A stretch of DNA of 64,000 nucleotides from Microplitis mediator (Eukaryota; Arthropoda; Insecta; Hymenoptera; Braconidae), in assembly GCF_029852145.1 (NCBI RefSeq), contig NC_079973.1, forward strand, positions 9,010,385 through 9,074,384. The letters run 5' to 3'. The notes beneath the pieces were generated by a model. The model saw only the letters and a list, made by a program, of their open reading frames with translations. It searched no databases and was not told the DNA's origin. Shown here piece after piece: positions 36,801-47,957 of the stretch; the first letter of the stretch is position 1, and the number at the start of each line of letters is the position of its first letter. The translations under genes were made by a program, and so were the position numbers.

Positions 36801-38199
36801 TAATTTTCTTAAAATAATTTTAGAAAATAAATGATTTATCTTGAGGATTTTTTTCTTTCAATGTCCCGAAAAATAAACGTCAACTTGGATTGAAATAATC
36901 GTTAAAAATAAATTATAATTTTTTTTATCAAGTATCCAAATAAACATCGCGGTGTATTTTGACTCAAAAATATTTATTTTACAAACAGTAATTTTTTCAT
37001 CTATGATCTGTATTATTAAAAGAATAAAGAAAATTTTGTTCCCGCCATATCTACATGACAGCATCAGTTAATGTTATTAAATTTGGTATCATTGAAAAAG
37101 TCTTGACTTGAATTTGTGCCTTTTCGCGGTTTGAACTCTTTTTCATTGCCAAGTTTCGAGATAAATAAATAAATCTAAATTATTCGAATCACATTTAAAT
37201 TACGCGGGAAAAAAAGACGATTTAAAAAATTTTAAAAATTTAATTTGGTGTCAGTGAAAAAAAATATATTAGACTAATAAAAAAAAATCCCAAAAGAAAT
37301 GAACAAAAAATTCTAGAGTTGATTTTAGAGCATAAATTTAAATAAACAGTTAAATTCAAATGATATTGTATAAATTTGGCAGTAATACTCGGGCAGTCAC
37401 ATAGTGACTGTAGGTTGCTCGTATATATTACGGCAATTATATAAATATATATTACATATAAAGTGATCAGGTATAGATTAGGTATGTTACCTTATTAAGA
37501 ATGTAATTTATGATAAAAGTTGTGATAAACTAGTGAGAAAAAAGTCCCTTCCACGATTCCGAAAATTCCAAGAGTACTAAGACAAATTTAAGTTCGACGA
37601 GGCTTGTTATCATAATTCATATTATCGAATTGCGATCTAGAATGTTTAAATTACAAGAGAAAAGTTAAAATAATTTATATTTTTAAAGTCTACTATCCTG
37701 GTAGTTAATAGATATTGAGAAGAACTAATTCGATAATTTATTACCGCAATTAAATCCTGAGTTGTGCCTTCCGGAAGAAGATCCAAAGTAGACACAGTGT
37801 ATGGCAAGACAGTACCCATGCATGTGTTGTATTCCAATTTTACACAAGTAGCCGGTCTTCTGCATTCTACATTATTTGAGTAGCTCCGGAGATCATAAGG
37901 GTACAAACTTTCCCCCCTGTCGTTTTCTACTAGTTCATTTCTCTCATAAATTCCACTCGTCTCAGCATTTACGTTTGTTAATTTCGCGCTCAAAATAAAT
38001 ATACAGTAAAATGCACATAGTGAGATCTGAAAAAAAAAAATTAATAAAATAACAATTAAATTAAAAAGTCAAATTTTAAAAACAGAAACCTAATGAATTT
38101 AAGCCAATCACTGCATTGATAAATTGTTTACAAGTTGACAATTATAATATATTTATTTATAAAACTTACCTTGGACAAGTAATAATATTGACAATGCAT
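24893..38199 (-). CDS. smo: Smoothened, Hedgehog-pathway class F seven-pass receptor
   Basis: Seven coding exons, transcribed right to left: 38199-38170, 38026-37745, 34420-33807, 32320-31980, 30225-30024, 29952-29785, 26219-24893. All use GT/AG and keep phase; total 2964 bases, 987 aa plus TAG. Smoothened carries the Hedgehog signal across the membrane after release from Patched. The signal peptide is in residues 1-30. A frizzled-type cysteine-rich domain spans about 50-165 (CRRPATC, IPKCWAVVQPLLCSLFMPRC). TM1 is about 235-257 and TM2 264-287; TM3-TM5 are in exon 4 (ALVWFVILTYAWH, HLIAWCCPLVL, CEVDGNSVTGICFVGY), TM6 in exon 5 and TM7 in exon 6. The long tail has RVIAQAFAKRK and two RRNSVDS protein kinase A sites 20 residues apart (about 636 and 656), as in fly SMO. 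The minus strand has AATAAA at 24783-24778. Large introns hold transposons. Confidence 0.97.
26488..26770. mobile_element. GATCAATTGTC foldback family, copy 2
   Basis: Symmetric element in smo intron 6. The left arm has GACAACTGATCCCCGACAAT and GATTGATCCGCCGATAAAAT; the right arm has their inverses. The loop contains the CACGCACACAAAAT...GAAAAAAAGG block also found in the 12715 copy. Confidence 0.7.
27003..27250. mobile_element. G/C-run-ended MITE, copy 2
   Basis: Opens with CAGTG and a long C run, then CTAAGATAT, and continues with the same internal blocks as 20021-20400. It lacks about 100 internal bases and has no clear right terminal repeat. In smo intron 6. Confidence 0.6.
27590..27806. 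repeat. Nearly perfect 217-bp palindrome with CACCGTG units
   Basis: Left arm CCTGGCAGTTTTGAATCACC... and right arm ...GGTGATTCAAAACCGCCAAGG are inverse. Between them are ACGGTGGTTACACGGTG units, also mirrored. Nested in the CCCGGG element. Confidence 0.8.
28005..28085 (+). repeat. tRNA-like module inside the CCCGGG element
   Basis: TTAGGTCAACGGGTAGCGGG resembles a box A/D arm and TACGGTTAAAATCCTGTA a degraded T arm. Not a functional tRNA. Confidence 0.35.
28380..29320. other. smo intron 6, unassigned
   Basis: AT-rich intronic sequence. No exon, RNA or clear repeat is seen. Confidence 0.4.
29325..29583. mobile_element. CCCTGATTAAAC foldback MITE, 259 bp
   Basis: Ends CCCTGATTAAACAACTG and CAGTTGTTTAATCAGGG are exact inverses over about 16 bases. 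The interior is a degenerate palindrome of GAATTCAATTGAATT units. In smo intron 6, about 200 bases downstream (in transcription) of exon 6. Confidence 0.78.
30376..31952. mobile_element. Large foldback element in smo intron 4, about 1.58 kb
   Basis: Left end TTAAGGTGTGTTATTTTAGG and right end CCTAAAATGACACACCCTAA are inverses. The arms continue inward (CGATTTTTTATTTC..., CAATGGCTCATTGTACAGA and their inverses). No transposase frame. It fills nearly all of the intron between smo exons 4 and 5; its right end is about 30 bases from the exon 4 donor. Confidence 0.78.
32575..33480. mobile_element. Foldback element in smo intron 3
   Basis: Arms GTGTCTTTTTCTACGTATGT (about 32619) and the inverse ACATACGTAGAAAAAGACAC (about 33414), with shared GCTCAAG-rich flanks. 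The left half also matches 27285-27411 plus 28333-28375. Non-coding. Confidence 0.65.
34875..35134. repeat. CAAGAAA palindrome-rich repeat
   Basis: Repeated CCAAGAAAATTTTT and AAAATTTTCTTGG units in alternating orientation, as at 7510, 50732 and 54903. In smo intron 2. The frame across it is incidental. Confidence 0.5.
35135..35325 (-). mobile_element. SINE family A, copy 2
   Basis: Read on the minus strand it matches 1845-2030: GTTTATTAAAAACATGA, GCCACCGGCTGAGCGTC, TAGATTTGAATCTTAGGTAG, then AACTAATCTGAACAACATTAG. The tRNA-like head has decayed further than in copy 1. Confidence 0.7.
35340..37640. other. smo intron 2, long degenerate inverted repeat
   Basis: 35600-36760 is an inverted repeat: CTGAGATACAAAAAAAAAGAG and GACTTTTTTTTAAAGG-type arms recur in inverse at 36540-36745 (the CAGACC...CTCTTTTTTTGTATCTCAG end). 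It looks like another foldback of about 1.15 kb. The rest is unassigned. Confidence 0.5.
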
Positions 38200-39780
38200 T
38201 GTTGTCAATTACGCCTTCAAAATTATATTTGAGTGAATCGTTCAGTCTTTTTAAATTCTTCCTCGGCTTGGATGCGTCAAGCGAAACACACAATCTCACA
38301 AACCATACTAGCTAAAGCTAAATTACATTCCGTTTGCAGAGGAACAACCGGACCACACATACTGTGCGGTGTCTGGTCCCCGACCCATGGACCACCCACG
38401 GTGCGCTTTGTATTATTGGATCTCCCACCATCAGTCTTTCCGGTGTTTGTAAAAATGTGATTCCATGCTGACGCTCGACGCTGGTTTTTGAACATGAAAT
38501 TCAGTCATTAGGGCTATTTCGAATGAACTGCAACTTGGAAAGAACGTATTTTCCTGATAGTAAATTGACAGAATCGTTAATTTGGAAAATCAACGAAAAA
38601 AATCTGCGGCCGAAAATTGCTAGCGAAATTTGAGAACTTTCTGTCGATTTGCGCTGTGTTGCGCTCACTTTGTAGACAGAAAATTGAACTAAAGTTGACG
38701 TACATTTGCTGTCAACTTGAAAATAAATTTGCTCAGCACGTGGAATAATTTGCTGGAGATAGGAATCGATGGCCAATTGTACGGCAAAACAAAAGCATTT
38801 TTTTTAGCAACTCTGGCTATCTCTAGATTATCTGGAGATTATATTTGGGTGAAAGTTATCTTTAGATTGACAACAAACTACTGCTAATTATTACCCTTGA
38901 ACATATATCGTAAATTCTTTGAGCTTGAAATTATTAATTTTTCTTTTTTTTTTTCCTTCATCACTAAATACTATCAGCAGCACTAGTGTGACTGTAGGAT
39001 TAAAAAATAAAAAGCGGTTTTTAAGAAAAAAAGGCGGAATATTTAAAGAAAATTTTAAATAATAAAAATTAAACTGAAAGAAAAAAATAAAACACAAAAA
39101 TGATAAGGTAGTAATGTAAAGAAATAATTAGAATAATAATATAATAAAAGTCATAATATAAAAATAAAATATTGATAATTATTATGAGCGATTGAGGTAT
39201 GCACTTTTTGATTTTCCAACATTTTTTTTTTTAAATTCCAAGAAATGATCATAACATTAAGCATTGTATTCCACTTATAAATTTTACACCATAAAATCTT
39301 GTGTAATATTTCTATTATAACTATAGACTAGTAATAATAATACTAACGAGCAACCTGCAGTCACTACGTGACTGCCCAAATATCACTACTAAATTTATAA
39401 AATACACAGAAAAAAAGGATTTCTTGTTAATAATATAGATTATAATAATAATTAATTATCCACTGGGCAAACTCAAAACTATTAGTTAGATCTTCATTCG
39501 ATAAAATCATACAAATATCATCATTTATATTTTTTCTTATTTTACTATATGTACTCTGAGGACAGAAAGATATGAGCATTCAATATTAATTTAGCAACAC
39601 CGGTTTCCAAACCATCAAATCACACAAATTTCGATCAAACAACAATAATAATAGTTACACAAGGAAATAATAAAAACTTTCAATAATAATTACTACTTTC
39701 TATACAAAATATCATATAAAATAATTCATAAATTTTTATATCATAAGTTTTGATAATATTTTGAAATAATATCGCGTTAC
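38200..39780. other. Upstream of smoothened, intergenic
   Basis: 38240-38480 is unusually GC-rich for the window and may hold promoter or 5' untranslated sequence of smo, but I cannot fix a start site. 38500-38780 contains CAACTTGG-type units shared with 42049-42375. 38930-39420 is AT-rich. No gene is supported. Confidence 0.4.
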
Positions 39781-39783
39781 AAA

Positions 39784-40157
39784 TGCCATAAGAGCGTACC
39801 AAAAAATTTTTTTCGGGAATCGACGTAATTATGCCTAAAACGGGCAGAAATGCAAAAAAAATTTGGTACGCCCTTATGGCACCCAGGTTACCTACCAAAA
39901 AATTTTTTTTTCGGGAAACAACGTATCTTTACTTGAAACGCGCAGAAATGACGAAAAAAAATTTTTTTCAAATTTGAAATTTTTTGGTCTGCCCTTATGG
40001 CTCCCGGTAGGTACCCTGGGTGCCATAAGGGCGTACTAAAATTTTTTTTTGCATTTCTGCCCGTTTCAGGCATAACTACGTCGATTCCTGGAAAAATTTT
40101 TTTGTACGCCCTTATGCCTTTTCAAGGGTATTTTTTTCGGGATACGCCCTTATGGCA
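39784..40157. repeat. Palindromic array of TGCCATAAGGGCGTA units
   Basis: The motif TGCCATAAGGGCGTA or its inverse occurs at least six times in 374 bp, in both orientations. The units are separated by AAAAAATTTTTTT and inner TCGACGTAATTATGCC / GGCATAACTACGTCGA segments. A shorter relative (ATACGCCCTTATAGG with inverse) is at 63384-63432. Structure as in the arms of foldback transposons. Confidence 0.75.
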
Positions 40158-40289
40158 TCAGTAGCGCGATATTTTATAACAGAAATTCAAATATTTTAAA
40201 CCAAGAAGCTTACTAAAATTGAATGGGTCCAATTTCCTAAAGAATTTATTCGGAGAATATTACTCAACTTTTGCCCTGATCACCGGTCA

Positions 40290-40460
40290 CTATGTTCCTC
40301 CGCTGGTCACACTCAACCCCAATCATATCCACAAGTTCTCACAGAATCCACTCGAATGGGTCAAAAACCACATAGAATCCAATAGAGGTATTGGTTTTTA
40401 TGCAGTTTTTGACCCATTTGAGTGGATTCTATGGGAACTTATGGATGGAGAACACTAAGA
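40290..40460. repeat. Inverted repeat with GAATCCACTCGAATGGGTC arm
   Basis: AGAATCCACTCGAATGGGTC (40345) and its near inverse GACCCATTTGAGTGGATTCT (40412) flank a short loop of about 50 bases. The open frame spanning it is incidental. Confidence 0.65.
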
Positions 40461-40469
40461 CAAACTTTG

Positions 40470-41840
40470 AATCGAGTATTGTACCAAGCAAAAATTAAAG
40501 TGCAGCTGCACATAAGATATTAGGACTATGACTTAATAGTCGTTCATTTATTTCCCATTGAACTTAAATTCTTTCATTAAAGGTCTTAATTTCATATATA
40601 ATAATGTTTATATGGTTTGTAAGCATACATCAGTAGCTGATTCTCTTCTTTAGTATACTGATGAGTGAGGGATTGAATTTCTTTTTGAGGAATAATTTTC
40701 TTCCAATTCATAAAAACCATTGGAGGTCATCAAGTAAAATATTCACATCAATGTCAGAAAAATATGATCTGACATTCCCGGTAATTTTTACAGAGATTTT
40801 ACCCTTAAATTTTAACGATGAATCTTCGCCTTAAAACTTAAGTATTTTCATATTTGCTGCATATTAATTAAATATTATTGTTTTTATTATTTTATTTCTT
40901 TACATTTTCTAGTAAAAAAAAAATATGTTAATACACTTATTTTACATTTTTTTCTTTTTAAATTTTATAATATACTATAATTGTACAAAAGCTCTTTACA
41001 AAACGAAATTTATTCTATAAGATCTCTAAATTGCCTTGTAAGCCGGCAGAATATTTAGGCACTACAATATTTTAATTAAGTTATAGGTCATCACAAGTAT
41101 TTCATTTAGAGAACGTTTTTACCTTTTATCGAATATTCAGGTTATTTTCCCCTAAGTTTTTTTATAACAACGTATGCAAAATTAAGTAATATTGTTTTAT
41201 GTACTTAGACCCTTATTGGATTTTTTTTTAACAACTGTGATCACTTGTGGTATTGAAATATCAATACCGTAAGTGATGGTAGGGGGTTGTGATCAAGAAG
41301 TTGATCATCATAGAGTATTTCTAACGCAATTAAACATTAACATATTATTATTAATTAATTTCACTGTCTAAATATTCTTAGTAACTCCACTTTCCATTAT
41401 TGGAACATTTTTATGAATCCATATAATAAAGTTAGAGCTTCATTTAAATTTCCTCTGTATATTGTTGGTGAGACTTAAATTTTTTCGAAGAATATCTGAA
41501 AAACAAATAAAAAATATATATTTATTAGATAGAAGCCCTGATTAAACGAAGTGGATTGATGTGATTAAAAAATTTTCAATATTTTCAAATCAATTTTAAT
41601 TTTATTTTTAGGATCCAAAAGTATTCGGAAGGGTTAAAAATTTGTAATACTTTGACCAAATTATTTCATATCATAACCGGTGACAGAAATTAGAATATTA
41701 ATTTAGAATTTCGAAGTATTAGATATGATTAAGAATTTTTAATCTTCTTGAATCATTTTATATTCTTACGCTTTTACAGTATTACGAATGACTTAGTAGA
41801 TTAATTGTGAAATATCAAAAAAGATTTGTATGATTTAGAA
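40470..41840. other. Intergenic, nothing recognised
   Basis: AT-rich, gene-free. A CCCTGATTAAACGAAG end of the MITE family occurs at 41527 without a clear partner. Confidence 0.4.
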
Positions 41841-41844
41841 CCCT

Positions 41845-42048
41845 AGCAGATCCGAATTACAGGAAATTACCATAATTTACCTTATTTACGGCAAAAACGC
41901 GGTATTTTACTGCAAGTTTGCTGTAACTTTGCGGTATTTACCGTAATCAAAAAAATTCCTGTAAAATATGGAATTTTACGGCGATGTGGTAGTTTGCAGC
42001 AAATGGCAATAATTTATGGTAATTTACCGTAATTTGGATCCGACTCAT
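41845..42048. mobile_element. Foldback repeat of TTTACCGTAA units
   Basis: GATCCGAATTACAGGAAATTACC on the left and GGTAATTTACCGTAATTTGGATC on the right are imperfect inverses, with mirrored GCGGTATTTTAC units inside. Confidence 0.55.
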
Positions 42049-42375
42049 CCCCTGATAGCATGAGTTGCTCGTCAAAAACTTGGTATTCATTAGTTTGCGA
42101 CCAACTTGACGACAAGTTATCGACAACTCTAGCTTTTGCAACATTTGGCTACAGGTTACCGCCAACTGTCTCAGAAAGTTGCTGCCAGTGAAGAGCCGCA
42201 ATTCAAAGGCAGGTTTCTGAGAAAATTTAAGGCAACTTATGGATTACCCACTTTTGCCACCAACTTTCTCAAAAAGTGTCTATCAACTTTGGAAATACAA
42301 ACTTTTGCGGCTAACTTGGCGACTATTTGCGACTGTTAGTTTGACGCCAGTTTCTCGCCAACTTGGCTATCAGGG
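42049..42375. mobile_element. MITE with CCCTGATAGC ends
   Basis: CCCTGATAGC at the left and GCTATCAGGG at the right; the interior is made of degenerate CAACTTGGC / GCCAAGTTG units. Non-coding. Confidence 0.6.
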
Positions 42376-42653
42376 TTATTTCGCACATTTTTACGTAAGA
42401 TAATAATGTAAAACTAATTATGTGAACATGACGTAAATTTGATATCTGTGTGACATACTATGACGTCAATATGACATATGGGTGATGCCCAGATGGCACT
42501 TTTTTTCTCTAAATTCCGTCCCTTCAATGTCGTCGTTCACATTTTAAATGCAATGTTCAAATTTTTTAATCAGCATGTTAACATTTTATAGTTACCTTTA
42601 TGACTAACGATATAATTGTCCATGATACTCTCTTTTGGTGACATTAGGTGATG

Positions 42654-44084
42654 TTACTTAGACTTGGAAGCACTTTTTTTATAATGCTTTGATTTTTCCC
42701 GAGCCCATATAAGATTATCAAAATAATTTCCTACGTAGTAAAGCAGTCCAACAAACACAAATAACGTGACGAAAAATAGGATTCGTAGCGGGAATGATAG
42801 TATCTCCATAACTGGATATACCCAGACTCCACTTTTATAATAAACTACGTGTATCCTGAAAAATCATATTGATTATATAAAAAATTCATATTTTAATTAA
42901 CTAATGCAGTTACCCAGAAAACAACGGTTTAAATCCGCAATAATTATTTTATTCCATTTTAAAAATTAATGTGGATTTAAACCATTTATTTCACGTAAGT
43001 TGAATTCATACCATATAAGATATGTGAGCATTAGAGCATAGAGTCCAATGTATCCGGACTTTTTCTCCGGATATTGTCGCGGTGCCATCAACATTTCGAA
43101 TACAGTTGATACCATAATCATCGTATGCATTAAGTGATTTAACCACCATGGAAAATATGGATCTAAAACTTTAGGCAGTACCAACTCTCGATCAATAAAC
43201 ATCAATGCCCAGAATGTTATCCCTACAAACTACAATAGATTAAACCACCATTACAAATTCGTTGAAATTTTAACAAGTTTTTAAATACTTACCATCGCAA
43301 GTGGGAAACTAAAAGTTGCGTGAAAATAATCTTTAATTCGTCGAAGTAATGGGGTTTCTTTTGGTGCGACTTTATTAGTTCCATAAATGTCGTTAAGGAT
43401 ACATAACAGGAAAAACACAGCTTGTATTATCTGAAAACGATAGATAATTATTCTTTTAAATTAATCATCTTGAAAATTTCACATTAAATTTGATGATTTC
43501 AACTATTTCACTAGATCGAGGTGTTAAAAAGTTAATTTATTAGCATAAATTAACGAATATTTTGAAACATTATTTGTCCTTTTATCTATTTTAATAATAT
43601 TTTTTTTTATAAAGTTGAAACATAAAAAGTTATAGTTTCCCATAAGACTCTGTGTCAAAACTTTGATTTTTAATCGTTAATAACTTTTTCAAATGATCGA
43701 TGACACTAAAATTTTCAAGAACGATAATTATTGATTCATTCTTGCCAAAAATATAAAATTTGAATTTTTATCTAATAGTAAGCTTCACGCAAGAACCTCC
43801 AACGTAAGTATCAAACTCATCAAGTTTATGCAAGATGGATAATTGTAAATCCCACAAATAATTTAAATTTATTTCTAATGATTTATAATTAATTATTGAG
43901 TAAGATTCGAAATTATAATACGAACCGCATCCCAAAAAGTGAGAAATTTGAATTTGCCACCATAGGCGCTGAAATTCCTAATGACATCTTTTGGAACTAT
44001 GGTGAAAGTGAAGTCGTAATAAACTGAAAAGGCAAATTGGGCGAAGGAAACTACGTGAAATCCAAACAGTAAAGCTCCCAACAT
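42654..44084 (-). CDS. AIG1/ADTRP-family multipass membrane protein
   Basis: Members of this family (AIG1, ADTRP) are integral membrane threonine hydrolases that cleave fatty-acid esters of hydroxy fatty acids in mammals; the insect role is less clear. Four coding exons: 44084-43926, 43430-43293, 43229-43012, 42855-42654; total 717 bases, 238 aa plus TAA, in frame throughout. The family block YGGKFKFLTFWDA holds the candidate catalytic Thr49, and WWLNHLMHT (about 128-135) holds the candidate catalytic His. About five or six hydrophobic segments are visible, and a lysine/serine-rich tail ends the protein. The exon 1 donor reads GTTCGT, which is weak; it is chosen because it gives FWDA-IIQAVFF, matching the family. 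An acceptor (TTTGTATAG, near 44129) lies just before the ATG, so an upstream non-coding exon is likely. Confidence 0.9.
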
Positions 44085-44129
44085 TTTTTTTTAATTACCT
44101 TCTCGCCTCCTTCAATTTTCCTGTAATCT

Positions 44130-45715
44130 ATACAAATAAAAACAATTTAGGCTATGGTAAACTTCACTTTGAAATTTTAATAATTTTAATATCAATAATG
44201 TAATTAATAATTTTGACTCAGCTACATTTGAAACGATAGATCGATTTTTTATATTTGTGGACGTTTTGTAGTAAATGAAAATGAAATATGTTGCAATGAA
44301 ATATCAAATGACGGGGATTTTTAATGTTTGTTTCAAAAGAATATTTGGTATTGAATTGTTTTTTTTTTTTGTTTTTGTAAAATTTTACTTTTTTATTTGA
44401 AAAATAAATAAATGTTGTATTTTTTATGAGGAAATAAAAGCATTCAATAAAGTAATCGTATTAATTTTAAATTCAAATTTCGATTTTATTTTATTTTAAC
44501 GATTAGTTAATCTCTATGTTACAATAATTAAAGTTTTTTCTATGAGAAAAGTTTTGCATGTATTATATTTTACATAATATAACAGATTTATATTCCGGAC
44601 ATTATAGTACAGAAGCCTTAGAGGAATGGTGAGGTCAAAAAATGTGAACCGTTTTAAGATTTTGTGGAGTTGTTCGAAATAACGTACACAATAAAAAAAA
44701 AAAAAAAAAAATTGTTACCCGAAAAAACCCTGTGACTGTTTTTTAGACACAAAAAACACTTTTTTCGGCGTGACCGTGTAAGCAAACAGCTTTAAAATAA
44801 AAACTATTCACCGAATGAGATCTTTTAAGCTCTCATTTGGAAGAAAAAGAATCATAAAAACTGTGTACTAACCCTTATTAAAAGAAACGATTTAAAACGA
44901 TTAGAAAAAAAAAATTTTAAATACTTTTGAATCACTCTTCTTATGGGCAACTAACATCGCAAATCGTTTCTTTTAATCAGGAAAATTTCAAATCAAACTA
45001 TTAAAAACTTTTAATGTTAAGATTTTTTCAGGTCATGACTGACTGTGCACATACATAAATTTATAAACAATTGATCAAAAGGAGGGTCTATAGTAATTTT
45101 TTCTAAACTTTTCTCTCAAACAAAACCTTTAGGCGTAAAATTGAGAACGACTTGAATCTAAATTTCAGGTCTGTTTTGATCGTATTTTTTTTTTTTATAC
45201 ATTTCAGACACAAATTTAACAATTAAAACTGATCTCAACTGTATTAATATCTATACGATAGCATGCCTGGTTTCATCGTAACTAGTTGAGTTTTGTCCAC
45301 TTTTGACTGTTTTACGATCAAACCAGACCTGATATAATAATAATAATAACCATCTTTAAAAGAATCTAGCAAGTGTGGGTTCGAATCCCACATGGATTTT
45401 TTAATTTTTTTTTCTTTCTCCTTAAAACAACCCGAGGAAAAATTATTTTATATGTGACAATTTAATAAATTCCAAATAAATTTTATAGAGTTCCCTAAAA
45501 TTTTACGGACAGTAAATATTTTTTAAATTAATTTTAAATCGCAACAAAAAAATTTTATCTAGACATTTTTTATAATCTGTTAGGTGAGGATATTTACTGA
45601 GATTGACCGAGTATGTATGATGTTGATGAAAAATTCCATGGTATCTGCTGGTCTCGAACTCGGATCCATCCGATTCTAACAAGGAAACATTCCCTTTGGG
45701 GGAATGGCTTCAGCA
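44130..45715. other. Intergenic or first intron of the AIG1-like gene
   Basis: 44870-44990 is a small palindromic block (AAAAGAAACGATTTAAAACG with inverse CGTTTCTTTTAATCAGG). 45365-45400 holds a perfect T-arm-like TGTGGGTTCGAATCCCACA without the rest of a tRNA. 45630-45690 (minus) has a GAGTTCGAGACC box-B-like motif. No gene is visible. Confidence 0.4.
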
Positions 45716-45718
45716 AAA

Positions 45719-46254
45719 TACGTGTTGTTTATCTATTCGTTCATAATATTCGTTAATTTCATTGAAACTTCATCAGGCATCTACATAAATAAAATTATTT
45801 ATAAATTTTACAATTCATTTGACAATAAATTTCAAATAATCTATCAAAATTTTGTTCATCATGAATACGACCTTGAACATTTACATCAATACTTTATCAT
45901 TACTGGCATAATTATTACAATACGTAATATACACACATATATACGGGGACATTTTGTCAATAAATCACAATCATTTATATACGAAGAATTTTTTTATAAA
46001 AGGAGTTTTTTGTAATTGTATGTATGTAACGTATTGTAATAATTATACCTGTAATGGCATATACATTTAATTATAGAGTATTGATGTAAATGTTCAAGGT
46101 GGTAGACATGCTAAAAAAACTTTTATACATTATTAATTGAAATTTAGTTAAATGAATTGCAAAATTTATAAATAGTTTTTTCCTGTAGATGCCAGATGAA
46201 GTTTGAATAAAACAAACCAAACGTAATGTTATGAACGAGTAAACAAACAACACG
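45719..46254. repeat. 535-bp inverted duplication with signal-peptide-like frames
   Basis: The arms begin CGTGTTGTTT and are about 80% alike by eye over 235-270 bases (for example CTTGAACATTTACATCAATA is exactly shared), with a short central gap near 46000. The left arm on plus (45704-46015) and the right arm on minus (46253-46071) each open with a hydrophobic stretch leading to TSSGIY. It may be an inverted duplication of a small gene or a foldback element. I do not recognise the peptide. Confidence 0.6.
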
Positions 46255-46563
46255 TTTTTTTTTTTTTTTTCATCTAAACGGTATAATATTTAACATATTT
46301 GTGGACCTGGAATTTTTAATAATGTAGATAAAGAATTTCCAAAAGACAAAAAGGATTTCTAAGAATTGGATCCTTTTTCTATGCTCAAATTCTCATAAAT
46401 AAATAATTTTCGATGAAATAATCCGCTATTTTCAATTTTTTATTCAATTAAAAACTGTTATATTACAATTTTCTTAGTGAAGTTAACATTAAAATACAAA
46501 TAACTTCAAATTATTTTGGAATGCCGAAAACTTTGTAAAAAATAATTCATAGAAAATGAAATG

Positions 46564-47559
46564 ACCCTAGCGACTTTGTTTATACCGAAAATTTAAGTTT
46601 CTTTTGGGTTCATTTCCGGTATAGTAGAAATTGATAAATATTTCGGTATGTTGTAAGAATTATACTCAATTCATACCCAGATTATACTCAAATCGTCTCA
46701 TGTTTTGGGTATGTTTTTGAATTTTCCATACTTAAATGATAGCGAAAAAATATCTATTTCAAGCACGATTTATACGCAAATTATACCGAAATCAGAGAGG
46801 TTGAGGACAATACCTTTCGATGTAAGTCTTTACCTGGGAAAAAGGAAAAATGTTTCTTTGAGGTCTGAAGTAAATAAATTTATTGAATAGAAAATTATAA
46901 AAATACTATTTCAATTGAGTGTTTAGTATTATAATGCTTTTTAGTAGTAAATTGTTCAAAAATTATTTTCATAATAATTTAATTATTGATTTACTTATTT
47001 ACTACTTCTATATTTTTGTTTTTTTTTTACCAAAATGAAAAAAAATTTCAGTGTAAAAGGAAATATTTCTGTTTACGTTTGATAGACAGACAATTATCAT
47101 TAATTTATTATTTATTTGATTCTATTGCAATAATAGTATAGATAGTTAACACAAATATAATGCATAAAAAAAACAAACCATAAATAAAAATAAAATTGAT
47201 CAATTCATCACGACCTGCGACAGCGCCATGAGAACTTCACGAGACTCTCAAGTGACAAGTCACAAGTTCGAAACCTCATTCAATTACCACTTTTTTTTTT
47301 AATTATTTATTAAAAAAACATATAAATAAATTATTCAACTAATATACTTAAATACATTAAATATATCGATATCTAAGAAATTATTTTTTTATCTTAGTAT
47401 AGCTTCGGTATAAATTGTTCAAAAACATACCTAAATTATTAATATGGATGAGTATAATTTGAGTATACTTTTAGAATTCTACTGAGAACATACTGAAATC
47501 ATACTCAAATACCAGGTATGTTTTAGATATTTTCTCGGTGTAACCGAATTCGCTAGGGG
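46564..47559. mobile_element. CCCTAGCGA-ended foldback element, about 1 kb
   Basis: Left end CCCTAGCGACTTTGTTTATACCGA, in inverse at the right as TCGGTGTAACC...TCGCTAGGGG. The arms carry mirrored TATACTCAAAT and GGTATGTTTTTGAA units. A tRNA-like block sits inside at 47205-47285. No transposase frame. Confidence 0.65.
47205..47285 (+). repeat. tRNA-like module in the CCCTAGCGA element
   Basis: CTTCACGAGACTCTCAAGTG then CACAAGTTCGAAACCTC gives box-B-like and anticodon-arm-like order. Degenerate. Confidence 0.35.
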
Positions 47560-47573
47560 ATCTACATAAAACC

Positions 47574-47675
47574 CTGGTGGAAATCTTTCGGAGTTTTCTC
47601 TGCAAAACTCAGTTATAAAGTTCTAAAGACTTTTTCAGAGTTTTTCAAAGAAAAGTCCGAAAAATTTCTACTAGA
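47574..47675. repeat. CTGGTGGAAA hairpin repeat, copy 2
   Basis: CTGGTGGAAATCTTTCGGAG with inverse CCGAAAAATTTCTACTAG; the loop is rich in AGTTCTAAAG. Confidence 0.65.
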
Positions 47676-47957
47676 GAAGGCTCCAAGATATTTTGTGATA
47701 AGTCTGAAAGTTTCTCCGGAAAAATCCAACTATATGGAAATTTTCTATAAATCAAACTATGACCTCAAATGACTTAAAAAATTCGATTTATCTTAAAATG
47801 ATAAGAGACCTCTATAGTAGAGCGATCAATTTCCTACAAACATGTGACCTATTTAGTTCTAAAATTTGTTGTTATTGAATTGCATAATTCGAAACTCGTT
47901 TAGACATTTTTTATCATCTTAAAAGTGCGATGTGGAACATCTTCAATATTGGTATCC

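Noticed and set aside
38233..38495. Overlapping 72-75-codon frames upstream of smo
   Set aside because: No recognisable domain; the GC-richer composition explains the open frames on both strands.
39784..40157. CRISPR-like array of direct repeats
   Set aside because: Units alternate in orientation, spacers are low-complexity and not unique, and this is eukaryotic DNA.
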